From Paralvinella palmiformis (Eukaryota > Annelida > Polychaeta > Terebellida > Alvinellidae): a stretch of DNA of 64,000 nucleotides. The notes under the pieces are model-generated. The model searched no databases. It worked only from the letters and a program-made list of their open reading frames with translations, and was not told the origin of the DNA. Numbering within the stretch: position 1 is the stretch's first letter; each line of letters opens with the position of its first letter. Made by a program: the position numbers and the translations under genes. The stretch is from assembly GCA_025642065.1 (NCBI GenBank), contig JAODUP010000489.1:163501-227500 (forward strand). The letters are read 5' to 3'. This document shows positions 9,657-21,536 of this stretch, piece after piece.

Positions 9657-11037
9657 GTGATATATAAACAGTTATCTACTAGAGAGGAGCGGAGAACAAA
9701 GAACACAAAAGATGGCCGACATTTACGCCGACAGAGATAATACAAATTCAGATTTAAATTAATCTGATACGTTCAAATGTGGCTACTATGGACTCGCTGA
9801 GTACACCTTGTTCCCACATCGCCACAAAAATAACAACATCTGGCCTCTGCTTAGGTTAAAGGACAAATATTGTCATTATTTTACTTGGTCGTAGATGATG
9901 TCAACTCACAGGAGAGTCGGATCTTCCCAGAGGGCTAATGCGCAACACAACTAACGCAATAATTCAAGCGTATTATAACTTAGGCAGCTTTAATATAGCT
10001 TCTTACTTGGAGCAACCGTTGCAACGTCACTCACTGTACAGTGATATTATACGATGACACGCAGTGGACACTTGGATATATGTCGACATTAAAAAAAGCT
10101 TAACGCGTTTGTGTGTAAAAATTACAAATCATATATACACGATATTAAATCTATACGTATTACTTCAATCAGATAACTGACCCCAAATAGGCCATAATTA
10201 TTATTAATTTCGGTGGAGCATTCTCATTTATTTGGTGTTGAGCGTTCCAAAACATGTTTTGTTTCCTTTAGAGAGTTCTTCTTCCTGTTTTGAATAATTC
10301 AGCCCAAAGAAGTTAATATACTTTTAAAGGTGAAATGTGTTGATGGATACATGTATAACTATCTATTAGATGTAACGATGTGTGCTCAGTGTAAAGTAAG
10401 CCACGACACATTTTGGCCAATATTTTTTGTAGCACATTTGGGTTTTGGTATTCAATCCCAATGGCATAAGTTAGTTTATTTTTCAATACAAAGACTTCAA
10501 CCTAATACCGATCTTTCCGTAGGGAGTAGCCTCTCAACCGTATTGTATTAGTACTGAGAGTTAACTAAGTAAACAAACCCACCCACCGTAAGGTGAATTT
10601 TCTTTTCTTATTTTACTCTTCAACAATCATGTAACCTCTTTTATTGTCTTGTCTTTACCAGACGACGATGTTCAAATAGTGTTGGTGTAAGATCGATTCA
10701 CTTGTGTGCAGATGTAATACGCCAGTTATAACTACTGACGTGTAACGTGTTTGCAGAATGTCACCCACCACCTTTCGAATGTGACATCAGAGATGATTGT
10801 AAGTTGTTTATATTGGTGCATGTTTATATGAATTCCAGGCCTGCGTATCATGTAAATGACGCCACTAAATTAATGCTCGATTCAATATGAGGATAGTGGA
10901 TGAACAGCTGACATTCTGTTGACTGTAATAAAAATATAATGAAGACAATTAAACATATATGTACGGGATATGGACACAACTATACAGGAGTGAATGAACA
11001 CAGACGGCCAAACAAATAGATATATAGATAGACAACC

Positions 11038-11080
<43 letters not shown>

Positions 11081-11700
11081 CACATTCTCTCACACACACG
11101 CGCGCGCTGTCAACCTAAATGAACATTTCGATGTGATAACTGAACGTGTTTAACGTCAGTTTATATTTGCGGGTTGTTTTTACGCACCCACAATACATGA
11201 AGTGGAAGGGAGATAAAATTTCTCTGTCATCGCCTATTTGTCGCTAACGCTTTTGATAAATTTTAGCTTTATGTACGTAGGCTCTTCAGTTTCAAATGAG
11301 GATTTATTGCTCCTATGTCCGGTTTCCCTCAGTGGAATATCGGCTAAAAAATTCAGTGGTTTGTGCCATTAAAGGGAGGGACCACCGGATTCTTTGTATC
11401 CATTGTTAAAACAGGCATTAAGAAGCCATACATTACTCGGATCTTTTTATTTCTTGGCATTTGACATCATGAATGATTTAACAGCATTGGGAAAACAGAC
11501 AGGTGATAACGTGATATGGCCACTTCCATTATCCCATCGGTGGGCAATGTTTTAAATACAATCATTACACTCCTCAGATTTGCCTTTCCGACCTTGTGCT
11601 ACTATAGCTTAATGAAAATTGTGACGTCGTGATGCCAAATAACAAATGCCTTACATAAAAAAAATGGCGATCCTGCCTAAACAGTGCTTTGGTGGCATTC
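9657..11700. other. Intergenic, nothing recognised apart from a TA tract
   Basis: Contains (TA)n at 11041-11075 and a short CG-rich purine/pyrimidine run at 11092-11108. No coding signal is seen. Confidence 0.55.
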
Positions 11701-11719
11701 AATAGAATAATGCTATGTA

Positions 11720-12220
11720 AACAAACTGCTTGATAGAAGAAGCGCTTGTAACTGTAATGCGTGCCTTTGTTACATCTCGTATAGACTATTGCATAGGCTC
11801 CCTGTTATATGGCATATCTGATTATAACATCAATCGCCTTCAGCGAATTCAGAAGAGTGCAGGTCGCATAGTGACAAATACTCGAAAATATGATCAGATC
11901 ACCTCAATTCTTCACAAACTGCATTTGCTATGTTAAATAGGGTACCGATTGTAAGATTTTACTAGCAACTTATAAGTCTATTAATGACATGTAGTTTCCA
12001 TTCTAAAATCATCTTGAATACTCGGGTCATCCAGTTAGATACTATTACAGGTGTCTCGGCTCAAGTCACATGGTTATTGTGCGTTTAGTGTTGCAGCACA
12101 CACTTTGTGGAATAGAGTGCCGACAGCTATTAGAAATGCGTTGTCTCTTTTTAATCCGGTATAAAACACACCTGTTCAAGGTTGCTTTCATAGATAATTC
12201 ATTCAAAATCCTCTGAAGCC
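11720..12220 (+). mobile_element. LINE copy 1: 3' end of a CR1-like non-LTR retrotransposon ORF
   Basis: The frame at 11730 reads EEALVTVMRAFVTSRIDYC, then GSLLYGISDYNINRLQRIQK and AGRIVTNTRKYDQI. This is the conserved region downstream of the reverse transcriptase palm in CR1/Jockey-type LINEs. After a stop at 11934, related residues continue with frameshifts (ILLATYKSIND; CAFSVAAHTLWNRVPTAIRN) to about 12200. It is 5'-truncated and decayed. Confidence 0.78.
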
Positions 12221-13058
12221 ATGTGTATAGCACAATCACGTGGTTGTCTCGGGGTGCTGCTGATTTTACATCAGCTTCAGGAAAAACGTGTATTGGCTGT
12301 TTCTAGAGCACAATGCGACGACAAGCTATACCAGGTGAAGCAGATATTCCATTGTTATCATAATTGATGATCGCAATAGATTATTACATTATCATCCGTG
12401 GTTTGCATGTCATCACTTAAAATCGATTAATTGATCTAACAACGATTAATTACTTTAGCATCTTGTCCGATTTTTTATTCACAATGCCGATATTTTATCC
12501 ACCATGCGGATGCTAACTATTAATTACTGTAATATATAACTTGTTTTGGTTGAAATATTAATCTCCAGAAAAGACGACATCAAAATAAGGTGTCAAGCAG
12601 CATTCGCTCTGGTTGCTATACAATAACAGTACACTGTAATTAATATGTTACCATAGAATTATTATATATCTTTTTATCATTTTGGTAATAAGACAATAAC
12701 CAGTTTGTTTAGTTTCGTCTTTATTTATTGAAAACTATTATGAAAACATACTAATTGATGCTAGAAGTATACTTCAACACGCTGACGTGATTCTGCAGTA
12801 AAGGATCTCTTCTGCATGTGCTTTAATAGTTTAACCAGAAAAGATATTTCACTGGCAATTCGGTACGAATACCTGCCAGAAGTGAATGGCAGCGAGTCAT
12901 GAAATATTGCATGTTCGGGAAGCTTCTTGCTAAAGAATGCCGACATCAGTCTGAATGGTAATGTCAAGCCGGCTATTGATATAACCAGACGGAGCAATCC
13001 TGACTGTATAGCTATAATATTACGTTTATCAAGGTACCGAGAACGTTAAATGTCTAAT
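12221..13058. other. Intergenic, nothing recognised
   Basis: AT-rich sequence. A 78-codon minus-strand frame at 12761-12997 has no recognisable domain and is probably chance. Confidence 0.5.
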
Positions 13059-13068
13059 AACGGGTTAG

Positions 13069-13257
13069 CGGCGATGACGATTGATGTTTTACGGCCACTT
13101 TTGTGCACACTGTAGGCTAAATGGGCCGAGCGACTTCCAAAGGTAATGAGACGAAGTGAAAGACGAAACAACCTTCAGATATGCCCACGCCGGGATTCGA
13201 ACACGGGTGGTAGTGATCTGTGGTCCAGCACGCTACCGCTAGACCATGGAGGCGCCC
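13069..13257 (-). mobile_element. tRNA-derived SINE, family B, copy 1, with 10-bp target duplication
   Basis: Minus strand: head GGGCGCCTCCATGGTCTAGC with A-box TGGTCTAGCGGTAGCG, B-box GTGTTCGAATCCCGG, then a body of about 110 bp and a short CATCG-type tail. AACGGGTTAG occurs immediately on both sides (13059-13068 and 13258-13267). A nearly identical element is at 63595-63786. Pol III boxes look intact. Confidence 0.88.
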
Positions 13258-13267
13258 AACGGGTTAG

Positions 13268-14430
13268 TGGCACTTAATAAGCTTAATGCGTGATACATCG
13301 GTAAAGTTTATTGGACGAAGTATGTCAAAGTCTTTTTTTAATCGTGTCGAATAATTGCGAAGAGATAATAATCAAATACGCCGAAGGTATACGACGCAAA
13401 TTAATCTTTCCAGTAATGTCGTTATTGACTAGGAGCCAGCCATTCAATCAACCTTGTCACACCAGGGCAGCTCTGTGCAATTACCATTAATATTTACCGT
13501 GCAGCTTTTAACATATAAAAGCGTAATTAGCAATATTACTGGGATGTGGAAAATCGAAATGCTAATTCTTATTCCCACAGTAATTGACTGACACCCTAAA
13601 CACGTGCTATCTGTCATGAAGATGTTAAAACGATCGATCATTTTGGACAGAGATATTGAATATGGTGTGTGACGTTGATGGAAAGTGTTATTAATGCGTT
13701 GTTAGCTAATGACAAAACGACAATTATTTTGCCGAACGCCCCACTTTGATGACCCAGTTCGTTGATGTGTCAATAAAGGTGATGACGTATTCGTAGTGGT
13801 GTACAATGTACAGCATATCTAGAATTAACAAAACATTTAAAAGAATTATTTTTTCTTAGCGATCCTAACATAGACCACTTAATAATATAGAAAGTATGTA
13901 ACACTGCTTAAGACAAAACAAAGTATACTACGGAATTTCAAAATATATTTTATATTACATACAAATATGAGAATTAGAAATATTTGGGCAAATATTGTAA
14001 TATTGTACCCATGTGGTAACTCTGTGTAATACAGTGATGGATTAGAAAGCGGGATGAACTTGGCATGGATTTGGTAACTTTCCATTGATCCTGAATTCGC
14101 TAGACCGTGAATCAGTGTACATGTCTGAATCAGTATAATCTGGTCGTTAAGTACGAGCTTTTATGATTGGCTCGTTAGAAGCAATATATATTCTCGAAGG
14201 ACTCTGTAGATGATGTGGGATTGTGCATAGGTCCGTAATCCCGGTGAGGAAAGTACAAAAGTGAACTATTCTTCGTTCTGACCAAAATATAAGTCCTTGA
14301 AGAATTTGAAGCGTAAAAATAATTCCAAAGAAATGAAGTCTCATCTATTCAGTCGATATATCTTATTTAACGAAATAAATAGTGCATCCCGTGAAATGAT
14401 AAACAACGAAAACAAGCACACACATACACA
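13268..14430. other. Intergenic, nothing recognised
   Basis: No domain-bearing frames, no tandem repeats, and no element ends could be identified. Confidence 0.5.
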
Positions 14431-14432
14431 CA

Positions 14433-14572
14433 TCTCTCTCTCTCTCTCTCTCTCTCTCACCCCTTCTTTCTCCCGCTCTCTCTCTCCATCCCTCCCCAAT
14501 CTCAATCTCTCTCTTTCCCCCCCTTCTTTCTCCCGCTCTCTCTCTCCATCCCTCCCCAATCTCTCTCTCTCT
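14433..14572. repeat. Polypyrimidine tract with a tandem 60-bp duplication
   Basis: (CT)13 at 14433-14458 is followed by two copies of a CT-rich unit at 14461-14520 and 14521-14572. Their first 42 bases are identical, beginning CCCTTCTTTCTCCCGCTC. The whole 140 bp is nearly pure pyrimidine on the plus strand. Confidence 0.9.
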
Positions 14573-15224
14573 GGCTGGTAGTGCTCACGGTATCTTTGTG
14601 CAGAATGTTTTGAATAGAGCAAATTCATATATCACTATCCAGGGTTTCATAAAAAAACAAAGTGACTGCAAATTTCTCATCATGGGCGACGGCACTGGGA
14701 CGTTTGAGCCTGGGTTTTTCCTCATTACGTAAATGAATTCATTGGATTAAACGCCCAAGAAGCACTGCTGTATCAGCGATTCGAACTTAGAGCTACAGGT
14801 CTTTAGCGCAGTGCAATACCAATTCGTATTCGAAATGTACCCGTTTCAGTTATTCGATACGAACCAATGTCGCACATCTTTTCAGATGATGAATATTATT
14901 ATAGTTTCATGGGCATCTTCCTGTTAATAATAATTGTCTATCAAAATAGGCTAATAATTGAGAATTAGCTTAAAGCAGCATCGAAACATATTATGTAACT
15001 CCATAAAAAGTCCCGGATGGGGAATGTACTTCATGTTGATAATTATTCTTTCGGTTAGTTTAACTGATGAATAATGAATAGGAAGTGTCTTTAATGTAAA
15101 AATTTTCTTTTGATATTTGACGTATCACCATTGTACTAGTGTCAGTTTATGAATTGATATAAATATATGATCTTAATAAAACCCCCAAACGATTAAACCA
15201 TAATCATGATCAACATCACCAAAC
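14573..15224. other. Intergenic with a degenerate tRNA-like patch
   Basis: Minus strand near 14830-14775 shows AGTTCGAATCG, a possible SINE B box. Otherwise nothing is recognised. Confidence 0.4.
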
Positions 15225-15365
15225 CATCATCATCATGATTATCACGATGATGATGATGATGATCATCATCATCGTCATCGAAGTGAAACATTCTTCAGAC
15301 ATAGGCCCTGAAAGTCGAACCCCAGTCTTTCAGATCTGTGATCAGTCGCACTACCAGCTTCTGCC
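15225..15365 (-). mobile_element. tRNA-derived SINE remnant with (ATG/CAT)n tail
   Basis: Minus strand: AGCTGGTAGTGCG (A-box-like) near 15350 and GGGGTTCGACTTTC (B-box-like) near 15315. A tail made of ATG/CAT repeats follows at 15225-15280. Order and spacing fit a short tRNA-SINE. No target duplication was found. Confidence 0.5.
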
Positions 15366-15970
15366 AAACAGATGCTCTCAACCCTGATCAACACAAATAA
15401 TGTTATATAGATCGTACGATGAGCACTTTATTAATAAGACGCCGTTTTATTGGTGACAAACGAGTAAACAATATTTATCAGTTTGCATAAGTAATATGGC
15501 ACAGAACATCATCAGCTTAATATCTTGTCGTTTACCTTTAATAATGACATATACCTTTGGTGATTCTAAATTCGGAGCAGCAAACAACTTACGTTGGGGG
15601 CCGATTTCATTATGAGGCGAACTACGTCTAGACACATGGGATTATAAAACGCGTTTTATTTGCTGGAGCATCTAGCTCAGCTTAATTCCTGCTGTTTATG
15701 GCAGTAATGCCATTTTGTCTGATTAGAATGGATGCACCGAAACAACTAACTGCAGCCATTACAGCTTCTTTAAGCACCGGTCTAATCGTGCGTAGCTCAC
15801 AGTTAAGTACTGCATAGTTTTGTGGCTGTTACGTGTAGATGCGGTGAGCTTTGAACAATCGCGTAAAATATTCATGATTTCAATGGCGTGGCTCCATCAG
15901 AATTATCATTGTAGTCACAGCTATACGATTCATATCATACATAAAGAAACTTTTGGTTGTCTTCGTGTGT
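15366..15970. other. Intergenic, nothing recognised
   Basis: No coding domains and no repeats of note. Confidence 0.5.
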
Positions 15971-15972
15971 GC

Positions 15973-15973
<1 letters not shown>

Positions 15974-16042
<69 letters not shown>

Positions 16043-16088
16043 ATGTGAGCGGGTGTGCATGTGTGCATGTGTGTGTGTGTGTGTGTGT
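15974..16088. repeat. Compound (TA)n(TG)n microsatellite
   Basis: About 19 TA units pass directly into 14 TG units (to 16040), then a degenerate TGTGCATG stretch and another TG run to 16088. Confidence 0.95.
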
Positions 16089-16254
16089 AATATATTTAAA
16101 ATTAAAAACTCAATCTACAAAATGAGGGCTGCAACACTAAATGTATAATCACCATATGACTTGAGCCTAGACATGGCCACATGTTATAGTATCTGACTGG
16201 ATGACTTCCTAATGGACGCCAGTATTCAGGGTCCACATCACTGATCGATTTCTA

Positions 16255-17310
16255 AGTTGTTAGAATAATCTTGAAATGGATACTTTGTCTAACAGATGTA
16301 GCCAATGTAGATTTGGAAGAATTAGTGATATAATAAAATTTTAGAGTATCTATCACTACACTAGATGCACTATTCTGAAGGCGACTGATGTTATAGTCAG
16401 ATATGCTATATAAGAGTTATAATAATTACGAGATGCAACAAAGATATGGACCAGAGTAATAAGTGCTTCTTGTGTCAAGAATGCTATTAAACAGTGGATA
16501 ATATTAAGATTTTAGTAAGCAATTTTATATATTGATGTGACATGTTCATACATATTAATAGATTTGTCACAAATAACCCCCACATATGTTACTGACCTAT
16601 TAGGGATAATGGAAGATGTACCCATTTGTAAAGCTGGTGTTTCTAGGAATTTATTAAGATTCTAAGTCATCCATAGCCGAATATCAGCAATATAATGTTC
16701 TACATTCTTCAAGGAAGAGGAGAAGTTTAACTCATTGTCAGGATCCAGCGATATATAAAGTTGTGTGTCATTAGCATACAATTGATATTTAACTCCATAT
16801 AACTGCACAATGATCACAAGGGGACGTATATACACGGTAACAACCAGAGAAAAGTACATTATGGTCAACTGTGTCAAATGCCCCAGGCAGGTCTAAAAGA
16901 ACATGTAATACCGGTTTTCTTTGATCAGTTGATATCATAATATCATTTTCGCCCGAACCAAGGCTGTTTCAGTGCTGTGATAACTTTTATATGCAGACGG
17001 CAGTGATTGATTAAGGTTATTAGTTAATTCGAAAAGCAACAGTCCTTTATATAATTTTAAATAAAAAATCTTTGATTTGAAACAGTTCTGTAATTTTTTA
17101 GAATATTACCTTCCAAACTTTGTTTATTAATGGTTTTATAAGGGCAGCTTTCATGGATCATGGGAAAACATCCAGAGATGATTATTTATTAACTATCATT
17201 GTAAGTAGGCTTATTAGAACACGCAGACACTCTTTCACATCAACTCAAAGGTTAAAACAAATTAGTGTGTCGTATCTTGTTTATCACAAACACCAGCTTA
17301 GAGACTAGTT
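16255..17310 (-). mobile_element. LINE copy 2: CR1-like reverse transcriptase region, minus strand, decayed
   Basis: Read on the minus strand from 17310 downward, fragments in several frames follow the order of a CR1-like ORF2. They are AALIKPLINK, PSAYKSYHSTETAL, LLDLPGAFDTVDHNVLF, then GVKYQLYANDTQLYISLDPD (palm motif YADD changed to YAND). These are followed by TPALQMGTSSI and QEALITLVHIFVASR. Multiple stops and frameshifts separate them. The order matches copies 1 and 3, so all three probably belong to one family. The 3' end is near 16255. Confidence 0.82.
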
Positions 17311-17426
17311 GTATGTGCTAAGAATGGCAATCTGAGATAATTAAGAAATAGCATAGTTTATATATTTATTTCGTCCATACTCATTTATCACCGATTATCT
17401 GACAACTGGAATATGCGTTGTTTTTA

Positions 17427-17428
<2 letters not shown>

Positions 17429-17483
<55 letters not shown>

Positions 17484-17594
17484 GTGGGATAGAGACAGTC
17501 TGCTATTCATACCGTACAAACATGTGTGTGCACATGTGTTTGCACGTACTCATGTCTTGTGTTTATTTGTATTTGTGTGTTTGTGTGTATGTAC

Positions 17595-17626
<32 letters not shown>
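17429..17626. repeat. (TA)n and (TG)n microsatellites
   Basis: (TA)25 at 17429-17479 and a TG run at 17599-17626 are separated by TG-rich degenerate sequence. Confidence 0.95.
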
Positions 17627-17628
<2 letters not shown>

Positions 17629-18112
17629 AATTAGCCTACTCCATGTTATCGTACACGAACAGCAGGCGCCACTAAATCTAAATAACTCTGCAGACAATAA
17701 GCCCGGCTCTGTCCTAAATATATCTCTGTTGATGATACCTCCTTAGAAATGAGAGAGTAGCTGCGATGGTTATTTAACCACCGCATAGACACCAAATGGC
17801 AGATGTAACATGCACCTTTAACTAAATAATATAGCCGTGGTTCACCTATGCACCACAAGCCTACTAACTACGGAAAGCTTATGATATTTGACGTAGAAAG
17901 CATCACGACATACACATTATTTCTTCCATATACTGTTCGATCACTCACCTAATTTCAACCAGATTGCGCATCAATATTTGCGTTCGTCGTCAGTGATAAA
18001 ACAGATGATGTCATTGGGTTAATAAATACTCTTTCGATCAGGATATTTGTGTCTTAAGTTAGTAATATTTTCGGTAACTGCTTCTTTTCTTTTCAGCTAA
18101 AGAGATTTCTCG
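17627..18112. other. Intergenic, nothing recognised
   Basis: No domain or repeat identified. Confidence 0.5.
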
Positions 18113-18195
18113 TACAGGATGCCTTCGTGACCTAACCGATAAGGCGTTTGCCGCATACATCGCTACTACCTGATTTCAAAATCCATCGTGGCTAT
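18113..18195 (+). repeat. tRNA-Arg-like pseudogene or SINE head
   Basis: GTGACCTAACCGATAAGGCG closely follows the D-arm of tRNA-Arg-type genes (GTGGCCTAA.GGATAAGGCGT). It is followed at correct distance by GATTTCAAAATCC, a decayed B box, and CGTGGC near the 3' acceptor side. Stem pairing is too poor for a working tRNA. Confidence 0.45.
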
Positions 18196-18515
18196 ATGTG
18201 AAGGCCACTTCTTTTATCGATGTGTCAACGTAGTAGAAAACATTCAAAACAGATAGGGTCTAAGCTAATTTGATTACTCTTCCAATAAGACCATCTAATA
18301 TTTTCTCTCTATACGTAATGAATGTGACGAGGCATTTCATGTTGTTCAGGTATGGATATCTATCCATTCTTTTGTTATTACGGATATTCGTTCCATTCTG
18401 TAGAATAGATGGGAAATTGGATAGGAAATATATGGGAAAGTGGATATTCGCCTTCATGATTCTTGAAGTGTGAAAATTATTTGCGCTTTGAAAATTATCG
18501 ACTGACTTTGTATGG

Positions 18516-18527
18516 GGGGGGGGGGGT
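18516..18527 (+). repeat. G homopolymer, about 12 bases
   Basis: An uninterrupted G run lies in an otherwise AT-rich stretch. It could stack as a quadruplex only intermolecularly, and its length may be an assembly estimate. Confidence 0.8.
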
Positions 18528-18649
18528 TGTGTTCGTATGACGCTCTCGCTTCCAAAATTACGTGATGCTGATACCAAATGTGTGAAGTGATGCAGATACC
18601 AAATGATTGGCTGACCTGAGATTATTAACCATTAGCAAGTAGCATGGGC

Positions 18650-19211
18650 AAGAAAATACACACAAACAGTATCACATCCTAGACCTTGTGGTCTCCCGTG
18701 ATGATCATAATTTGATTCAGGGTGTGTTTGTGTCTCCCATGCAGTCTAATAATTGTTTTATTAACACTGATGTATCTTTATCAAACTTCCATGGTAGAGA
18801 AAGGATATATAGACTGCAAAAAGACAGGGAAAGTTTTGTGTATGTATTTGCATCATCGCCATTTTGTAATTTCATTAAGAAATGTTCGTGTTTAGTCACA
18901 TTTAAGTGAAAAGTATGAATATTACCATAAAAAGATCAAAGCATATGGGGAATCAAAAGACCATTTGATTGTGTTAAACATAAGACTGCTCCCAAATATT
19001 ATTAACATAGACAAAGATATGGCCCTCATGAAAATATATGATACACCGAATGGGTTTCCTTCTAGCTCTTTATCACATGATATACCATTGGCAGAAGAGT
19101 CTTCCATTGTAATTATAGATACTTTTTTCAGCCTTTTATAAATGCTGATAACAGACAGTCTGAGAAAGGTAATCCAATGCTTTATGTAAGGTATATATCA
19201 TTTTATGTGAA

Positions 19212-19303
<92 letters not shown>

Positions 19304-20340
19304 TATGTGAAGTATATCACATTGGGCGTGAATAGTGTCAAGATGTCCAGCTACAAAGATAGTTAATAAATCATTATCTATTGGTGTTTTCCTAAGAATT
19401 ATGACTGCTTCTTCAGTAAAACGAATAATAGAACAAAACGTCATAAATAATTATAGACCATTTCAACTTTTAGCATCGTTTCAAAATTATAGAAAGAACA
19501 ATTGTTTTCCATCTAAACAAATATTTATTCAATAATAACCTTAATGAATAACGACATTCTTGATATAAAGGTGATCAGAGTACTGAAACAGCCTCGATTC
19601 GGGTACAAAATTACATTATGAAGTCCATTTATCAAGGTAAGCCAGTATTACTTGTTCTTCTGTGTATGCCTGCTGTATTTGATGCAGTTGGCCATCATGT
19701 ACTTTTCTCTAGGTTGAGAGATATGTTTGGTCTATCGCGTAAGGTACTTGATTGGTTTCATTCGAATTGGGAACAATGCCCCTAGAGAGTGTCTGTTCGT
19801 GGTATTATATCTGATGTCCGGTCATTGTTATCTAGCATAACACAGCATTCAGTTCTTGGTCTTTGATTTTCACAATGAACACACCTTCTTTTGGGATCAT
19901 TGGACATTGATAAGGTGTTAAATATCATTTGTTTGTCGATGACATACAACTTTATATATTACTAGATCCTGACAATGAGTTATAATAATCATCTTTCTTG
20001 AAGGATCCTATTGCTGATATTTGGCTAAAATTCAAATTATTCTAAAATGAAATAAAGATTAAGATAAATATTATCTATCTGGTTTCATCACATTGTGCTA
20101 AATCCCTAGAAATATCAACATTACAGATGGGTTCATCTTCTATTAACCGTAATTGGTCAGTAATAAATCTAGGGCTTACTTTCGACGTCAGTATGCCGAG
20201 GTGCCCAATACAATCTTACTACATCTACTTTTCAAAAACATGCTTGACACAAGAAGCACTTGTTACTGTGGTCAATGCCTTTGTAACTTCCTTTTATATG
20301 GCATCTCTCATTACAACATCTAAAATAGCCTTGAGCTAAG
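18650..20340 (+). mobile_element. LINE copy 3: CR1-like element, endonuclease end through reverse transcriptase, decayed
   Basis: The order of fragments follows a CR1-like ORF2. HILDLVVSRDDHNLIQG (18677-18725) resembles the end of the AP endonuclease domain. It is followed by RERIYRLQKDRESFV and the linker YYHKKIKAYGESKDHLIVLN. Next come TKIVNKSLSIGVFLRIM and NNYRPFQLLASF with KIIERTIVFHLNKYLFNNN, then QSTETASIRVQNYIMKSIYQ, then RLRDMFGLSRKVLDWF and VSVRGIISDVRSLL. LYILLDPDNEL marks the palm region and QEALVTVVNAFVTS the 3' part. Stops and frameshifts are frequent. A compound TA/TG microsatellite (19217-19300) interrupts the linker. Confidence 0.82.
19217..19300. repeat. Compound (TA)n(TG)n microsatellite inside LINE copy 3
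   Basis: About 20 TA units run straight into about 22 TG units. It lies between linker and RT fragments of the LINE, so it grew or was inserted after the LINE landed. Confidence 0.95.
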
Positions 20341-20415
20341 ATATGGTCATATTCATGATGCGTTATGTTCATAATTCGTGATAATATGTACCAGTGCCTT
20401 ACCCACACTGCAATG

Positions 20416-20492
20416 ACACACACACACACACAGAGACACACAGGCACACGCCCTCCCATCACACATAATGTGTGCGTGTGTGTGTGTGTGTG
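20416..20492. repeat. (CA)n ... (TG)n facing microsatellites
   Basis: A CA-rich stretch (20416-20447) and TG run (20469-20492) are arranged as inverted arms around a C-rich spacer, as at 8521-8586. Confidence 0.88.
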
Positions 20493-21085
20493 GACATACG
20501 CTGAATTATAGATATAAAGCGTATTACATAAAAGAAGTTATGTTTTAAAGTGAAATGCTCCCGGATATCCATATAAACAAAATCCGAGTGAAGGTGGTAC
20601 TGGATAAGTAGGGTTTATATGCCAGTAATCGGCAACTAGCAAGAGTATACTCCAATGGGAGTTTGAAGTCAGTACCAGTCTGCACAGATCTACATGTGGG
20701 GGGGAGGGATGGGTGAACACTTGATAACATCCTTAGTCCTAATCAACATAAACATCCATTAGGATGTATGGTGATAATATGAATGTATAAATATAACTAC
20801 ACTAGGGGAGCGGTTTAAAAAAACGAACCTATTCAATATTAATCCACCTATATCGCATAATTCATTAGTTAATAATTACGAAGGTAGCATCGTGACGAGA
20901 ATATCTGATTTTCACATGGTACAGTATATTATTAAAGTGATATTCACAACCATGGCAGGTGCTCCCTGTAATATTTATGCGGTTGTCTTCGGACGGCTTC
21001 CGTTCCCAAAGGACCAAAGCATCTATCACGGAGACAGAATTATGATACCGATGTTAGTATTAATCAATTAGAGCGCCATATACCA
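20493..21085. other. Intergenic, nothing recognised
   Basis: No domain-bearing frames. A G run occurs at 20697-20704. Confidence 0.5.
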
Positions 21086-21131
21086 TAGAGAGAGAGAGAG
21101 AGAGAGAGAGAGTGTGTGAGAGAGAGAGAGA
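21086..21131. repeat. (AG)n microsatellite
   Basis: Purine dinucleotide tract interrupted once by TGTGTG. Confidence 0.95.
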
Positions 21132-21536
21132 AATCCTGGTTAATGTCGCTCCGTCTGGATCGTAAGGCACGAGGGATGGATTAACGGTGATTTGCTCGAT
21201 GATGTTGTTGTCAAGTACACGTGCTACGCTTATAATTGGCAGAAGCGCTGCCATTATGGAATCACCATACCAGGGCCCTTTAAAAGGGTACAACCATCCG
21301 AAAAATAAACGGTATCTACGTTTGTATTCTGTTGTATATATGGATACATGGGTAGGCAGCTGGTGCGCGTAATATGAAATCACATTAATTCAACTAATCT
21401 ACAACATCACACAATAATAAAGCTGGGTATACACTCTATGTTATGTATATAAGCTGACGCAATACGGAACGGTAATGAAAATAATCGGACTCGGTTTGAG
21501 GGATGTTTGTAAGCACGGCGTCAGTCAGATGTAGTA

